Made by a program: the position numbers and the translations under genes. The notes beneath the pieces are model-generated. The model ran no database searches and was not told the DNA's origin. It saw only the letters and a program-made list of their open reading frames with translations. A stretch of 64,000 bases of DNA, taken from an uncultured Pelagibacteraceae bacterium (lineage in GTDB: Bacteria > Pseudomonadota > Alphaproteobacteria > Pelagibacterales > Pelagibacteraceae). Numbering within the stretch: the first letter of the stretch is position 1; each line of letters starts with the position of its first letter. The stretch lies in the NCBI GenBank assembly GCA_902591025.1, contig CACIZB010000002.1:1-64000 (forward strand), given 5' to 3'. Below, piece after piece: positions 7,826-15,503 of the stretch.

Positions 7826-8751
7826 ATTGGATTACTAAGATTATTAAAGCAGGCGAAAAAATTAAATCTGCTATTCACAAAAGAGCTACTAAAGAGGACA
7901 TTGCTAATAGCGATTGGACTTCTTGTTGTAAAGGACCAATTTTAAAAAAAGATTTAGAAAAAAATTTTTGGGTTTGCCCTGAATGTAACAAACATCATAG
8001 AATTAAACCAAAGCAAAGATTTGATATTATATTTGGAAAGAACAATTATGAAATTTTTAAAACGCCTATTCCTAAAGATGATCCATTAAACTGGGCAGAC
8101 TCAAAGTCATACAAGGAAAGACTGAAGAATGCTCGAAAAAAAACCGGTTTAGAATGTGGGATGATGGTCGTATCTGGTTCAATAAATAATATTAAAATCA
8201 CAGCAGTAGCGTCAGATTTTGAATTCTTAGGTGCATCAATGGCAGCTGCTGAGGGTGAAGCTTTTTTATATGGAGTACAACATGCTATTGAAAATCAAAC
8301 ACCTTTTTTATGTATTACTGCTGGCGGAGGAATGAGAATGATGGAAAGTTTAATTTCGTTATCTCAAATGACAAGAACAACGCTTGCAATAAATGAATTA
8401 AAAAAAAATAACCTTCCATATTTAGTTTGTATCACAGATCCTACAGCAGGTGGTATCACTGCATCATATGCAATGTTAGGTGATATTCATTTCGCTGAGC
8501 CAGGTGCACTAATTGCATTTGCAGGGGCAAGAGTTATAAAGGGAACTGTAAAAGAAGATTTACCTGAGGGTTTCCAAAAAAGTGAATATGTTGAAAAAAC
8601 AGGTTTTGTAGATTTAATAGTTGACAGGAAAGAACTTTCAAAAAAAATTGGAACATTATTATCAATATTGTTAAAGAAAAATTCTGCTATAATTTCTGAA
8701 CAAAATGAAACTTCAGAAAATACTACACAACTTTCAAAAGTTGCATCCTAA
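7822..8751 (+). CDS. accD: acetyl-CoA carboxylase carboxyltransferase subunit beta
   Basis: Half of the carboxyltransferase that makes malonyl-CoA for fatty acid synthesis. The N-terminal zinc ribbon is followed by a crotonase-fold core with GGGMRMMES, PTAGGITASYAML, AEPGALIAFAGARV and the LPEGFQKSE tail, all typical; 309 residues. The second zinc knuckle is normal (CPEC), but the first, normally CxxC, is CC (WTSCCKG): alignment from both sides shows two residues missing between the cysteines. The trpA-accD-folC order is classical. The 3' end overlaps folC by 47 bases. Confidence 0.93.
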   Translation: MNWITKIIKAGEKIKSAIHKRATKEDIANSDWTSCCKGPILKKDLEKNFWVCPECNKHHRIKPKQRFDIIFGKNNYEIFKTPIPKDDPLNWADSKSYKERLKNARKKTGLECGMMVVSGSINNIKITAVASDFEFLGASMAAAEGEAFLYGVQHAIENQTPFLCITAGGGMRMMESLISLSQMTRTTLAINELKKNNLPYLVCITDPTAGGITASYAMLGDIHFAEPGALIAFAGARVIKGTVKEDLPEGFQKSEYVEKTGFVDLIVDRKELSKKIGTLLSILLKKNSAIISEQNETSENTTQLSKVAS

Positions 8752-9970
8752 AGAAATTGATCTTTCACTAAATCGTATCAAAGAACTTTGTAAAAAATTA
8801 GGTGATCCACAAGATAAAATCAAAGCTATCTCTGTGGTAGGTACCAATGGTAAGAATAGTACAATTAATGCAATGTTTTCTATTTTAAAAGAAGCTAATT
8901 TTAAATGTAATGTTTACACGAGCCCCCATATTCTAAAAATAAATGAGAGATTTGTCTTCAATAACAAAGAATTAAAAGATGATGAGTTAGCTAATTTATT
9001 TGAAGAAGTAGAAGACATTAACAATAATAAACCGATTACATTCTTTGAAATATTAACTGCATCATATTTTTATAAAGCGGCTCAATACCCAGAAAATATC
9101 AATATTATAGAAGCTGGCTTATTTCACCGATTTGATGCTACTAATGTATTAAAAAGAAACTTAGCTAGCGTTATATGTTCATGCTCTATTGATCACACAG
9201 ATTGGCTCTCAAAAAACGAAAAAACGATTGAAAAAATTGTGTTTGAAAAAACATCTGCGCTTTTAAATTCAAATATAATTGTAGCTAAACAAAGTACAAA
9301 ACATACAATGGACTGTATCAAAAGAACCATCTCTCAAAATGAATCAAGAAAAAAGTTTTTCAATGATAACTTTAGGTATTCATTTTATGAGAATGACTTC
9401 TTCTATTATGAAGATGAACTTGGTAGACTTAAACTACCAGTTCCTAATGTTCCAGGTCAATTCCAATTAGATAATATATCAGCTGCAATTGCAACTCTAA
9501 AATCTTTAAATCTGGATATTAAAGTTGAGCATATTAAAAAAGGAATAACTAAAATATCTAATTTGGCAAGGCTTCAGGAGATCAAATCTGGTAAATTAAA
9601 AGATTTGGTAAAAAATAATAAGCTGATAGTCGATGGAACCCATAATGAGGATGGCGCGAGAGTTTTAAATGAATATCTTAAAAGTCTTAATTGTAAAAAA
9701 CACGTCATTATTTCAATGATGGCTAATAAAGAACATGAAAAATATATTAGTTACTTTAAAGATGTTTCATCAATAACGACGATAGATTTAAAGAGTCAAC
9801 CTAACTCTATAAGTGGTAAAGATTTAAAAAAAAAATTCAAAACTATGCCAAACGTTCAATATCAACCAAGTATAATAGAGGCTATCAAATCAATAAATTT
9901 GAAAGAAGGTGACCTTTTGTTAATTACTGGATCTTTATATGGAGCTGCAGAGGTTTTAAGTCTAAACTAA
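8705..9970 (+). CDS. folC: dihydrofolate/folylpolyglutamate synthase
   Basis: Adds glutamate to folates, and in bacteria usually also makes dihydrofolate. The P-loop reads GTNGKNST near residues 47-54 (usual GTNGKGST); then SPHILKINERF, an HTDWL segment, the VPGQFQLDNISAA domain-linker motif and DGTHNEDGA. 421 residues. The ATG at 8705 lies inside accD, but the residues after it (LHPKEIDLSLNRI) are conserved FolC N-terminus, which justifies the long overlap. It converges with trxA and shares four bases. Confidence 0.9.
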   Translation: MKLQKILHNFQKLHPKEIDLSLNRIKELCKKLGDPQDKIKAISVVGTNGKNSTINAMFSILKEANFKCNVYTSPHILKINERFVFNNKELKDDELANLFEEVEDINNNKPITFFEILTASYFYKAAQYPENINIIEAGLFHRFDATNVLKRNLASVICSCSIDHTDWLSKNEKTIEKIVFEKTSALLNSNIIVAKQSTKHTMDCIKRTISQNESRKKFFNDNFRYSFYENDFFYYEDELGRLKLPVPNVPGQFQLDNISAAIATLKSLNLDIKVEHIKKGITKISNLARLQEIKSGKLKDLVKNNKLIVDGTHNEDGARVLNEYLKSLNCKKHVIISMMANKEHEKYISYFKDVSSITTIDLKSQPNSISGKDLKKKFKTMPNVQYQPSIIEAIKSINLKEGDLLLITGSLYGAAEVLSLN

Positions 9971-10284
9971 ATGTTTTTATCCAAAAACTCTTTCATATTT
10001 CCTTCTGGAACTCCTCCAACTTTTCTATCCACTTCAACACCTTTTTTATAAATAATTACAGTTGGAACTCCTCTTATTCCCGCAGCGCTACCGGTGTTTA
10101 TACCACCCTCCTCAATATCAGCATAGTAAAAGTTTGCTTTATCCTTATATTCATCAGAAAATTTATTCATTATCGGAATTAAATTTTTGCAAGGCACGCA
10201 CCAAGAAGCGGAAAATTGCACTACAGAAATTTCTTCATTTTTAATTTTATTATCGAAATCTTCATCTTTAAAATTATTCATCAT
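9967..10284 (-). CDS. trxA: thioredoxin
   Basis: Small dithiol-disulfide reductant. The active site is SASWCVPCK, followed by the cis-proline segment GIRGVPTVIIYKKG and a C-terminal helix, the complete thioredoxin fold in about 105 residues. The dipeptide between the cysteines is Val-Pro instead of Gly-Pro, which usually shifts the redox potential. The start is set at ATG 10284; a TTG two codons upstream is in frame but less likely. No signal peptide is seen, so it is cytoplasmic. Convergent with folC. Confidence 0.9.
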   Translation of the reverse strand: MMNNFKDEDFDNKIKNEEISVVQFSASWCVPCKNLIPIMNKFSDEYKDKANFYYADIEEGGINTGSAAGIRGVPTVIIYKKGVEVDRKVGGVPEGNMKEFLDKNI

Positions 10285-10324
10285 ATTCAAATTGATATAA
10301 TAGATTCACAAAAATTATCAATGG

Positions 10325-10344
10325 TCAAAAAAAGTTTTTTTTGA
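10325..10344. repeat. A/T inverted repeat between exonuclease I gene and trxA
   Basis: TCAAAAAAA and TTTTTTTGA form eight to nine potential base pairs around a very short loop. It lies downstream of the exonuclease gene and upstream of trxA on the minus strand. Only one G-C pair supports the stem, so it could be a weak terminator or just an A-tract/T-tract region. Confidence 0.3.
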
Positions 10345-10353
10345 TTTATAAAA

Positions 10354-11802
10354 TTATGCATCTGAATATTTTTGCTCTAAATTCATTACATAGTCATTTA
10401 TTCCATCCAAAAATTTTAACTTTTCATCGACTGTTTTAAATGAAAACATTTTATCTTCATTTTCTCTAATTTCATCACACTCTGAATAGAAAGCAGATAC
10501 AGTCCACCATTTCTCTTTATTCGTACTTAAAATTCTTGTAGCTATACGCCTTTTAATTTTTTTGTATATATCTTTTGGTAAAATTTCTGGTGCTTCATTA
10601 AATATCAAATTATGACCAAAGGTCACTAGGCGATCATCCTTAAATTTGTCTAATAAATATAATCTCTCTTTCCAATTAGATGAATGAAACTTTTCAAATA
10701 GTGGAACATCTTTGTTAAAAGTATCAAAACCTCCTGAATAAATTGTTTCTTCTGGTTCAAAATCTTCCTGTGAAGAAGTTTCCATTTTTTCTTCTGCAGC
10801 TTCTTTTAGAACCCTGCAGATATCTACTGAAAACTTTTCATTAGATTTCATTAATTCTGCTCTCTTGTTTAATAAATTTACACCAATATTTTTATATGGA
10901 TCGACTTTTAAGGCTAAGTTTTTATCTAAAATTATTGGAGCTTTATTAGATTTAATTGTTTTATAAAATCGAGGAGATTTTTTCATCTCTTTTTTAAGAT
11001 CTTGAAAGCTAAGTTTTTGAAGCTCTTCTATGTTAGCTGACAAATTCACTACTTGGCCCCATTTATAAACAGGGTGCTTCCATGAGTTTGGGTGTAAGGG
11101 TGCAACTAAAAATAAATAATTTTTTCCAAAAAAATTTTCATTAATCGTAAACATTTTTTCTTGTTCTATTAGATTTTCTACGACAACTTTACTTTTTGTT
11201 TTTAAATATTCATGCCACAAATCAGACTGTTTTTTTTTTAACAATCCTAATACTTTAACTGTTAACTCTGTATCAAATAAAGCAGAATGTGCACCTGAGG
11301 ATTCAAAACCATTAAGTCTTGCAAGTGACTCTAGTTTCATAGATTTATTGCCTTTTGAATTAAGTTCAGTTTTCAAAATATTTTCATCAATAGCAAACGC
11401 AGCTTTAATTATATTTAATGCATCATGTCTTGCATTACCTTCCGTATTAATAAGATAAGGTTTTCTGAGTGACTTAAAAAACTCTCGCCTTAAAATTTCA
11501 TCGTCAAACCCTATGGAGCTAAATCCCATAAATGTTGCTGGTGACCATTCACGAAATTTTTTTTCTACTTGAGCAACCATTTGATAATGGCTTAAATTGC
11601 CTTTAGTGATTAAATCCACATTTGACTTGTTTATACATAAAGCAGTTGCGGATGGAACTCGATCTTGTGGCATCCTACATCTTGCATTGAATCTCTCTTT
11701 TTCATTAAAATTCTCATCTAAAAGAATTGCCCCGATCTCAATCATCGTAGCCCAATCAAGTTGGGCTGAGTCTGTCTCAATATCCCAAACTACATAATTC
11801 AA
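10354..11802 (-). CDS. sbcB: exonuclease I-like 3'-5' single-strand DNA exonuclease
   Basis: DEDDh exonuclease of the SbcB/ExoI family, degrading ssDNA from the 3' end. The acidic residues are D7 and E9 (VWDIETD), D100 (GFDDEILRREFF), H172 and D177 (GAHSALFD). Their spacing matches E. coli ExoI (15/17, 108, 181, 186), and the 482-residue length fits the full enzyme including the SH3-like and helical parts. The start must be TTG at 11802, because the next in-frame Met lies beyond the catalytic DIET. The TTG overlaps the upstream stop as TTGA. Third gene of an rmuC-nuclease-exonuclease operon. Confidence 0.88.
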   Translation of the reverse strand: MNYVVWDIETDSAQLDWATMIEIGAILLDENFNEKERFNARCRMPQDRVPSATALCINKSNVDLITKGNLSHYQMVAQVEKKFREWSPATFMGFSSIGFDDEILRREFFKSLRKPYLINTEGNARHDALNIIKAAFAIDENILKTELNSKGNKSMKLESLARLNGFESSGAHSALFDTELTVKVLGLLKKKQSDLWHEYLKTKSKVVVENLIEQEKMFTINENFFGKNYLFLVAPLHPNSWKHPVYKWGQVVNLSANIEELQKLSFQDLKKEMKKSPRFYKTIKSNKAPIILDKNLALKVDPYKNIGVNLLNKRAELMKSNEKFSVDICRVLKEAAEEKMETSSQEDFEPEETIYSGGFDTFNKDVPLFEKFHSSNWKERLYLLDKFKDDRLVTFGHNLIFNEAPEILPKDIYKKIKRRIATRILSTNKEKWWTVSAFYSECDEIRENEDKMFSFKTVDEKLKFLDGINDYVMNLEQKYSDA

Positions 11803-12485
11803 TTTGCAATCCTTTGTAAATAAAATTGTTCAACTTTTTCTAAAAATTGGTTTTCATAATTTATTAATCTTTCACCTTCAACTATAAATCTTTGAAAAAT
11901 ATTATCTTTAGTACATAAAAGGATTGCTGCTTGGGTAATATTTGATCCATGAACTTTATTGTGGGCTAATGAATAAGCTGCGCACTGTAAATAATAATCA
12001 TCAATCCACTCATCTCTTTTTGGTTTGTTACTTTGTTTAAAATCTATAATCGTTTCTTTATTTTCGTAAATACCAATACAGTCAGCAGTTCCTGCATATT
12101 TTTCTGGATAGTATAAAGTTGCTTCACAACCCCAAATCTCACTTAATTTATCTCTAAGTCCATTTTCAATAATTTGATCAGCCATCATTTTTTCGTGGGT
12201 ATTATCACCAAGTAAATCCAAATTTAATTTTCCAAGCAAAAATTTTTCCAAATAATCGTGCATCGAACTACCTCGGCTAGTAGCTTCTCTTGAAATAATT
12301 TCAGCTTGCTTGTGGCCAACTCTATTCTTCCACTCAGCTAGTTTTAATCTTTTTTCTTCGGATTCAGTTGCTTTTAATATTGTAGTAACTGAAGGAAGAT
12401 TTTCCTCATTTACAGAATAGTGTCTAGAGCCTTGTATAATTGATCTTGTAGATTTAGGATAAATAAATTTATTATTCCATTGCAT
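11799..12485 (-). CDS. PD-(D/E)XK family exonuclease
   Basis: A RecB-like/phage-type PD-(D/E)XK nuclease of 228 residues. With the ATG at 12485, the catalytic elements are E121 (GCEATLYY), D135 (GTADCIG), then D148-F-K150 (IIDFKQSNKPK) and a following YYLQCAAY helix with the motif IV Gln/Tyr. The N-terminal YPKSTRSI, LPSVTTIL and RGSSMH segments resemble exonucleases carried by marine phages and cyanobacterial relatives. A longer frame would start at a TTG inside rmuC (12563), but its extra 26 residues look non-conserved. The stop overlaps the exonuclease I start. The substrate is unknown. Confidence 0.75.
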   Translation of the reverse strand: MQWNNKFIYPKSTRSIIQGSRHYSVNEENLPSVTTILKATESEEKRLKLAEWKNRVGHKQAEIISREATSRGSSMHDYLEKFLLGKLNLDLLGDNTHEKMMADQIIENGLRDKLSEIWGCEATLYYPEKYAGTADCIGIYENKETIIDFKQSNKPKRDEWIDDYYLQCAAYSLAHNKVHGSNITQAAILLCTKDNIFQRFIVEGERLINYENQFLEKVEQFYLQRIAN

Positions 12486-12522
12486 GTGATTTCTTATAGT
12501 CGGTATTATCTGAAAAAAGAAA

Positions 12523-13614
12523 TTATTTTTTGACTTGTTTATTTCTTTCAACAAAACTCTCAACGTTTTCTGTTAGAACAGCTTTTTCAACTTGCTCGGG
12601 ATCTTTTATACTTTCTAAAGTTCTAGTAATTGATCTTGCATCTTTTCCAAAACTATCAACAACCGTCATGGCCTCTTCAAGTTTTTTTCTTAATTTATAA
12701 ATATTATCAAAATGACTAGAAAATCTTGTGCTTATAGTTTTTAAATGATCATAAATCTCTGTTGCATGTTTTGAGATTTTAAGAGACTGAAAACCCATGT
12801 GTAAAGATTGTAAATAAGCTGAAAGAGTATTTGGACCGCAAATTACTATTTTATATTTCTTCATTAATTCTTGAGTTAATAGTTCTTTAGTGCTTGAGTC
12901 TTGATACTCAGTTAATTCTTTATAAAGACTTTCTGTAGGAGCATACACTATTGCAAAGTTTGAAGTTTTAGGTGGAACAATATATTTCTCCATGACACTT
13001 TTTGCTTTGGCCTTAAATGCACTTGCTAATTTTGTTCTAGCATCAGCAACTGCTTTCTTATCATCTGCTTCATGCGCATCTGTAATTGCCTTAAATTTTT
13101 CTACTGGAAAATGAGAATCTACCGGAACCAAAACATCTCCTTGAAGCTTAATTGCAAATTCTACATTTTCACTTGTATCTTCTTTCATTTTAACATTGGT
13201 CATATATTGAGATGCAGGTAACAAATCCTTGATTAAAGCATCCAAAGAATATTCAGCCAAAGTTCCATACTTTTTAACCCCCGCTAAAATTTTAGTAATC
13301 CCCTCTTGGCTTTGATTTAATAGTTGTACTTGTTGATTAAAGTTATTAACTTTTTCATCAACTTTAGTGAGGGCCTCTGTCATATCCTTTGTAACCCCGG
13401 TTGATAAAGAATTAAATGAGGTAGACATCGAACTTAGAGATGTATTGATTGTAGAGTTTAAGCTATCTTTTAATCTAATAATTTCCGCATTCAAATTTGC
13501 TATTTCATTATTCTCATCAGTTCTATTCTCATACTTAGACTTTATATTTAGATACAAAATAGCCAAGATTGCTCCAAACATTAAAATCAAAATTATTAAT
13601 AAAATTGTGTCCAT
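12523..13614 (-). CDS. rmuC: RmuC-family DNA recombination protein
   Basis: RmuC limits DNA rearrangements in E. coli, and its core is a predicted nuclease-like fold. One N-terminal transmembrane helix (residues 3-22) precedes a coiled coil (to about 105) and the RmuC core with LLPASQY, VPVDSHFP, TSNFAIVYAPTES and the GPNTLSAYLQSLHMG segment. 363 residues, slightly short. In the core, the usual DSKFP reads DSHFP (H168), replacing the Lys of a possible DxK metal site. First gene of an operon with two exonucleases. A short divergent ORF begins 30 bases upstream. Confidence 0.9.
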   Translation of the reverse strand: MDTILLIILILMFGAILAILYLNIKSKYENRTDENNEIANLNAEIIRLKDSLNSTINTSLSSMSTSFNSLSTGVTKDMTEALTKVDEKVNNFNQQVQLLNQSQEGITKILAGVKKYGTLAEYSLDALIKDLLPASQYMTNVKMKEDTSENVEFAIKLQGDVLVPVDSHFPVEKFKAITDAHEADDKKAVADARTKLASAFKAKAKSVMEKYIVPPKTSNFAIVYAPTESLYKELTEYQDSSTKELLTQELMKKYKIVICGPNTLSAYLQSLHMGFQSLKISKHATEIYDHLKTISTRFSSHFDNIYKLRKKLEEAMTVVDSFGKDARSITRTLESIKDPEQVEKAVLTENVESFVERNKQVKK

Positions 13615-13644
13615 GATTCGTAACTTATATTATAAGGGTTTTTT

Positions 13645-13776
13645 ATGGAATTATATCTTATTTTGAAAATTATTTTTGGAATAGGAATTATAATAGCTAC
13701 TTATGCGATAATAAGAAATTTAGATATCATCAAAATTATTCTCATATACTTTAAAGATAAATTACTTGGAAAGTAA
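13645..13776 (+). CDS. short one-TM hypothetical protein, 43 aa
   Basis: ATG at 13645 preceded by AAGG at about 8 bases, stop TAA 13774-13776. The peptide starts MELYLILKIIFGIGIIIATY and is one hydrophobic helix (about residues 4-23) with a second mildly hydrophobic segment and a basic tail. It runs divergently from rmuC and overlaps the hisG end by 15 bases. It fills the only otherwise empty gap here, which supports it as a real small membrane protein. No function can be assigned. Confidence 0.5.
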   Translation: MELYLILKIIFGIGIIIATYAIIRNLDIIKIILIYFKDKLLGK

Positions 13777-14448
13777 TTTAACAAAGTTTTTTAAACCTTT
13801 TTTTTTACTATTTTTTTTTGAAATAAAAATACAAGCTTGAGATTTTAAAATTTCTCCATCTTTCAATATGCGTAAATTATTCGCTCTAAGAGTTTCACCT
13901 GTGGATGTTATGTCTGTAATTAATTCTGCTGAACCAGTAAAAGGGTATACCTCAGTTGCTCCCAAACTATCAATTAATTTAAATTGTGTAACACCTTTAG
14001 AAAATAAAAAATCCCTAGTTAAATTTGGATACTTAGTTGCAACTCTTAATCTTTTTTTCTTTTTGTCTCTAAATTCAAATGCTATTTCTTCTAGGTCAGC
14101 GATTGTTTGAACATCGATCCAAAGATCCGGTATAGCTACAACTAAACTAGCTTTTCCAAAATTAAATTTTTTTATAACATTTATTTTGTTTTGAGTATTT
14201 ATTTCACTTTCTCTTAATAAATCAAAACCAGAAAAACCGATATCTAAAGAACCATCTCCTAATCTCTCAATAATTTCTCTTGCGTGCAAATATAAAATTT
14301 TTATGTTTGATTTATTTTTGATTGAGCCGATTAAATCTCGTTCCCCTCTTTCAGAGATAAGATTTAATTTTTTTTTTGTAAAAATTTTTAAAACATCTTT
14401 TCTTAATCTTCCTTTGCTAGGTATTCCTATATTTATTAAATTTTTCAT
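13762..14448 (-). CDS. hisG: ATP phosphoribosyltransferase, short-form catalytic subunit
   Basis: First step of histidine synthesis, joining ATP and PRPP. Opens with IGIPSKGRLR, keeps the GxxDIGFSGFDLL segment and the PRPP-binding ESLGATEVYP-like stretch (DSLGATEVYPFTGSAE). 228 residues is the short form, lacking the C-terminal regulatory ACT-like domain and needing HisZ. That partner is directly upstream, overlapping by four bases (ATGA), so the two are probably co-translated as a hetero-octamer. Confidence 0.92.
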   Translation of the reverse strand: MKNLINIGIPSKGRLRKDVLKIFTKKKLNLISERGERDLIGSIKNKSNIKILYLHAREIIERLGDGSLDIGFSGFDLLRESEINTQNKINVIKKFNFGKASLVVAIPDLWIDVQTIADLEEIAFEFRDKKKKRLRVATKYPNLTRDFLFSKGVTQFKLIDSLGATEVYPFTGSAELITDITSTGETLRANNLRILKDGEILKSQACIFISKKNSKKKGLKNFVKLLSK

Positions 14449-15503
14449 AATTGAGAATTTAAGTTAAGAGCTGCTCCAACTGCTGGTACATGTTTTTTTG
14501 AGCCAAGATCAGAAATTAATTTGTCATAACGACCACCATTACAACAATTAATAATTTTCGAATTTGATTTGATATCTATCTTAAAAACTATTCCAGTGTA
14601 ATACTCTAATTGTCTACCAAAGGCAGATGAGAATACCACATTTAATTTAGATATTTTGTTTTTTGAGATTGGAAAATATTTCTGATCAACAAAAAGGTTT
14701 ATTTTATGTTTTTTAAAGAATTTATTTAACTCCTTCGCAGCTTTATTTATCGGACATTTAATTTTCAAAAACTCTTTAATAATTTTTGATGTATTACCTC
14801 CTTTGCTTGCTCTTCTTGGATCTTTAATTTTTTTGTCGAACCTTTCTGAAATTTCTTTTAACGTTCTGCCAGCAATAATAGATGATTGATCATCACTTAA
14901 CATTTTTAAATATCTTCTTTTATCAACTTCAACGATAGTTGGATCTACGTCAGAATTCGTCTCTAATCTTTTTAGTAAATCACTGAAATAATCTTCCCGC
15001 CAAAAATGTCTTGTAAGTCTTAATTTCCATCTTTTTGGAATATCTAATTTAGATATTAAAAGATTAAAAATTTCCACATTGCCAATAGTGAGTGTACCTG
15101 TAGAATATTTTAGATCTTTTATTGATTTAAGTGATGTATTTATTATTTCTTTGTCATCATTTTTTTCATCCTTAGATCCTATAATCTCAAAACCAACTTG
15201 ATTTTGAATTATAGAGTCCTTTTTATTTTGAGATTTTCTATAAGCCTGTCCGCTATAAAATATTTTTTCTTTACCCTTTAAATCATTTTCTAAATATCTA
15301 AGACAAGAAGCAATTGTTAGATCAGGTCTTAAACATAATTCATTACCTGTATCATCTATAAACGAAAAAATAAATTTTCTGAAACTCTCACCAGATCTTT
15401 GAACAATATGATTAGTTTCAATTACCGAGGGTAATTCGATATATTTAAATCCTTTAGCTTTTACTGACCTTAAGATTTTTTCAGATAAGTTTTTTGATTT
15501 CAT
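14445..15503 (-). CDS. hisZ: ATP phosphoribosyltransferase regulatory subunit HisZ
   Basis: A HisRS-like paralogue without tRNA charging, required for activity and histidine feedback of short-form HisG. The class II synthetase-like fold is visible: RSGESFRKFIFSFID, CLRPDLTIASCLRYL, FYSGQAYR and AFGRQLEYYTGIVFKI. The GGRYDKLI segment is also kept. There is no anticodon-binding domain (352 residues against 475 for the adjacent hisS). The start overlaps the 3' end of hisS by 23 bases, so hisS-hisZ-hisG read as one unit. Confidence 0.9.
   Translation of the reverse strand: MKSKNLSEKILRSVKAKGFKYIELPSVIETNHIVQRSGESFRKFIFSFIDDTGNELCLRPDLTIASCLRYLENDLKGKEKIFYSGQAYRKSQNKKDSIIQNQVGFEIIGSKDEKNDDKEIINTSLKSIKDLKYSTGTLTIGNVEIFNLLISKLDIPKRWKLRLTRHFWREDYFSDLLKRLETNSDVDPTIVEVDKRRYLKMLSDDQSSIIAGRTLKEISERFDKKIKDPRRASKGGNTSKIIKEFLKIKCPINKAAKELNKFFKKHKINLFVDQKYFPISKNKISKLNVVFSSAFGRQLEYYTGIVFKIDIKSNSKIINCCNGGRYDKLISDLGSKKHVPAVGAALNLNSQL

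Noticed and set aside
10325..10344. Intrinsic terminator after the exonuclease I gene
   Set aside because: The stem is almost only A-T pairs with a two- to four-base loop and no separate T-run, so it is kept only as an inverted repeat.
12486..12563. A 26-codon upstream extension of the PD-(D/E)XK gene
   Set aside because: It would start at a TTG inside rmuC and adds residues with no family similarity; the ATG at 12485 leaves a normal gap.
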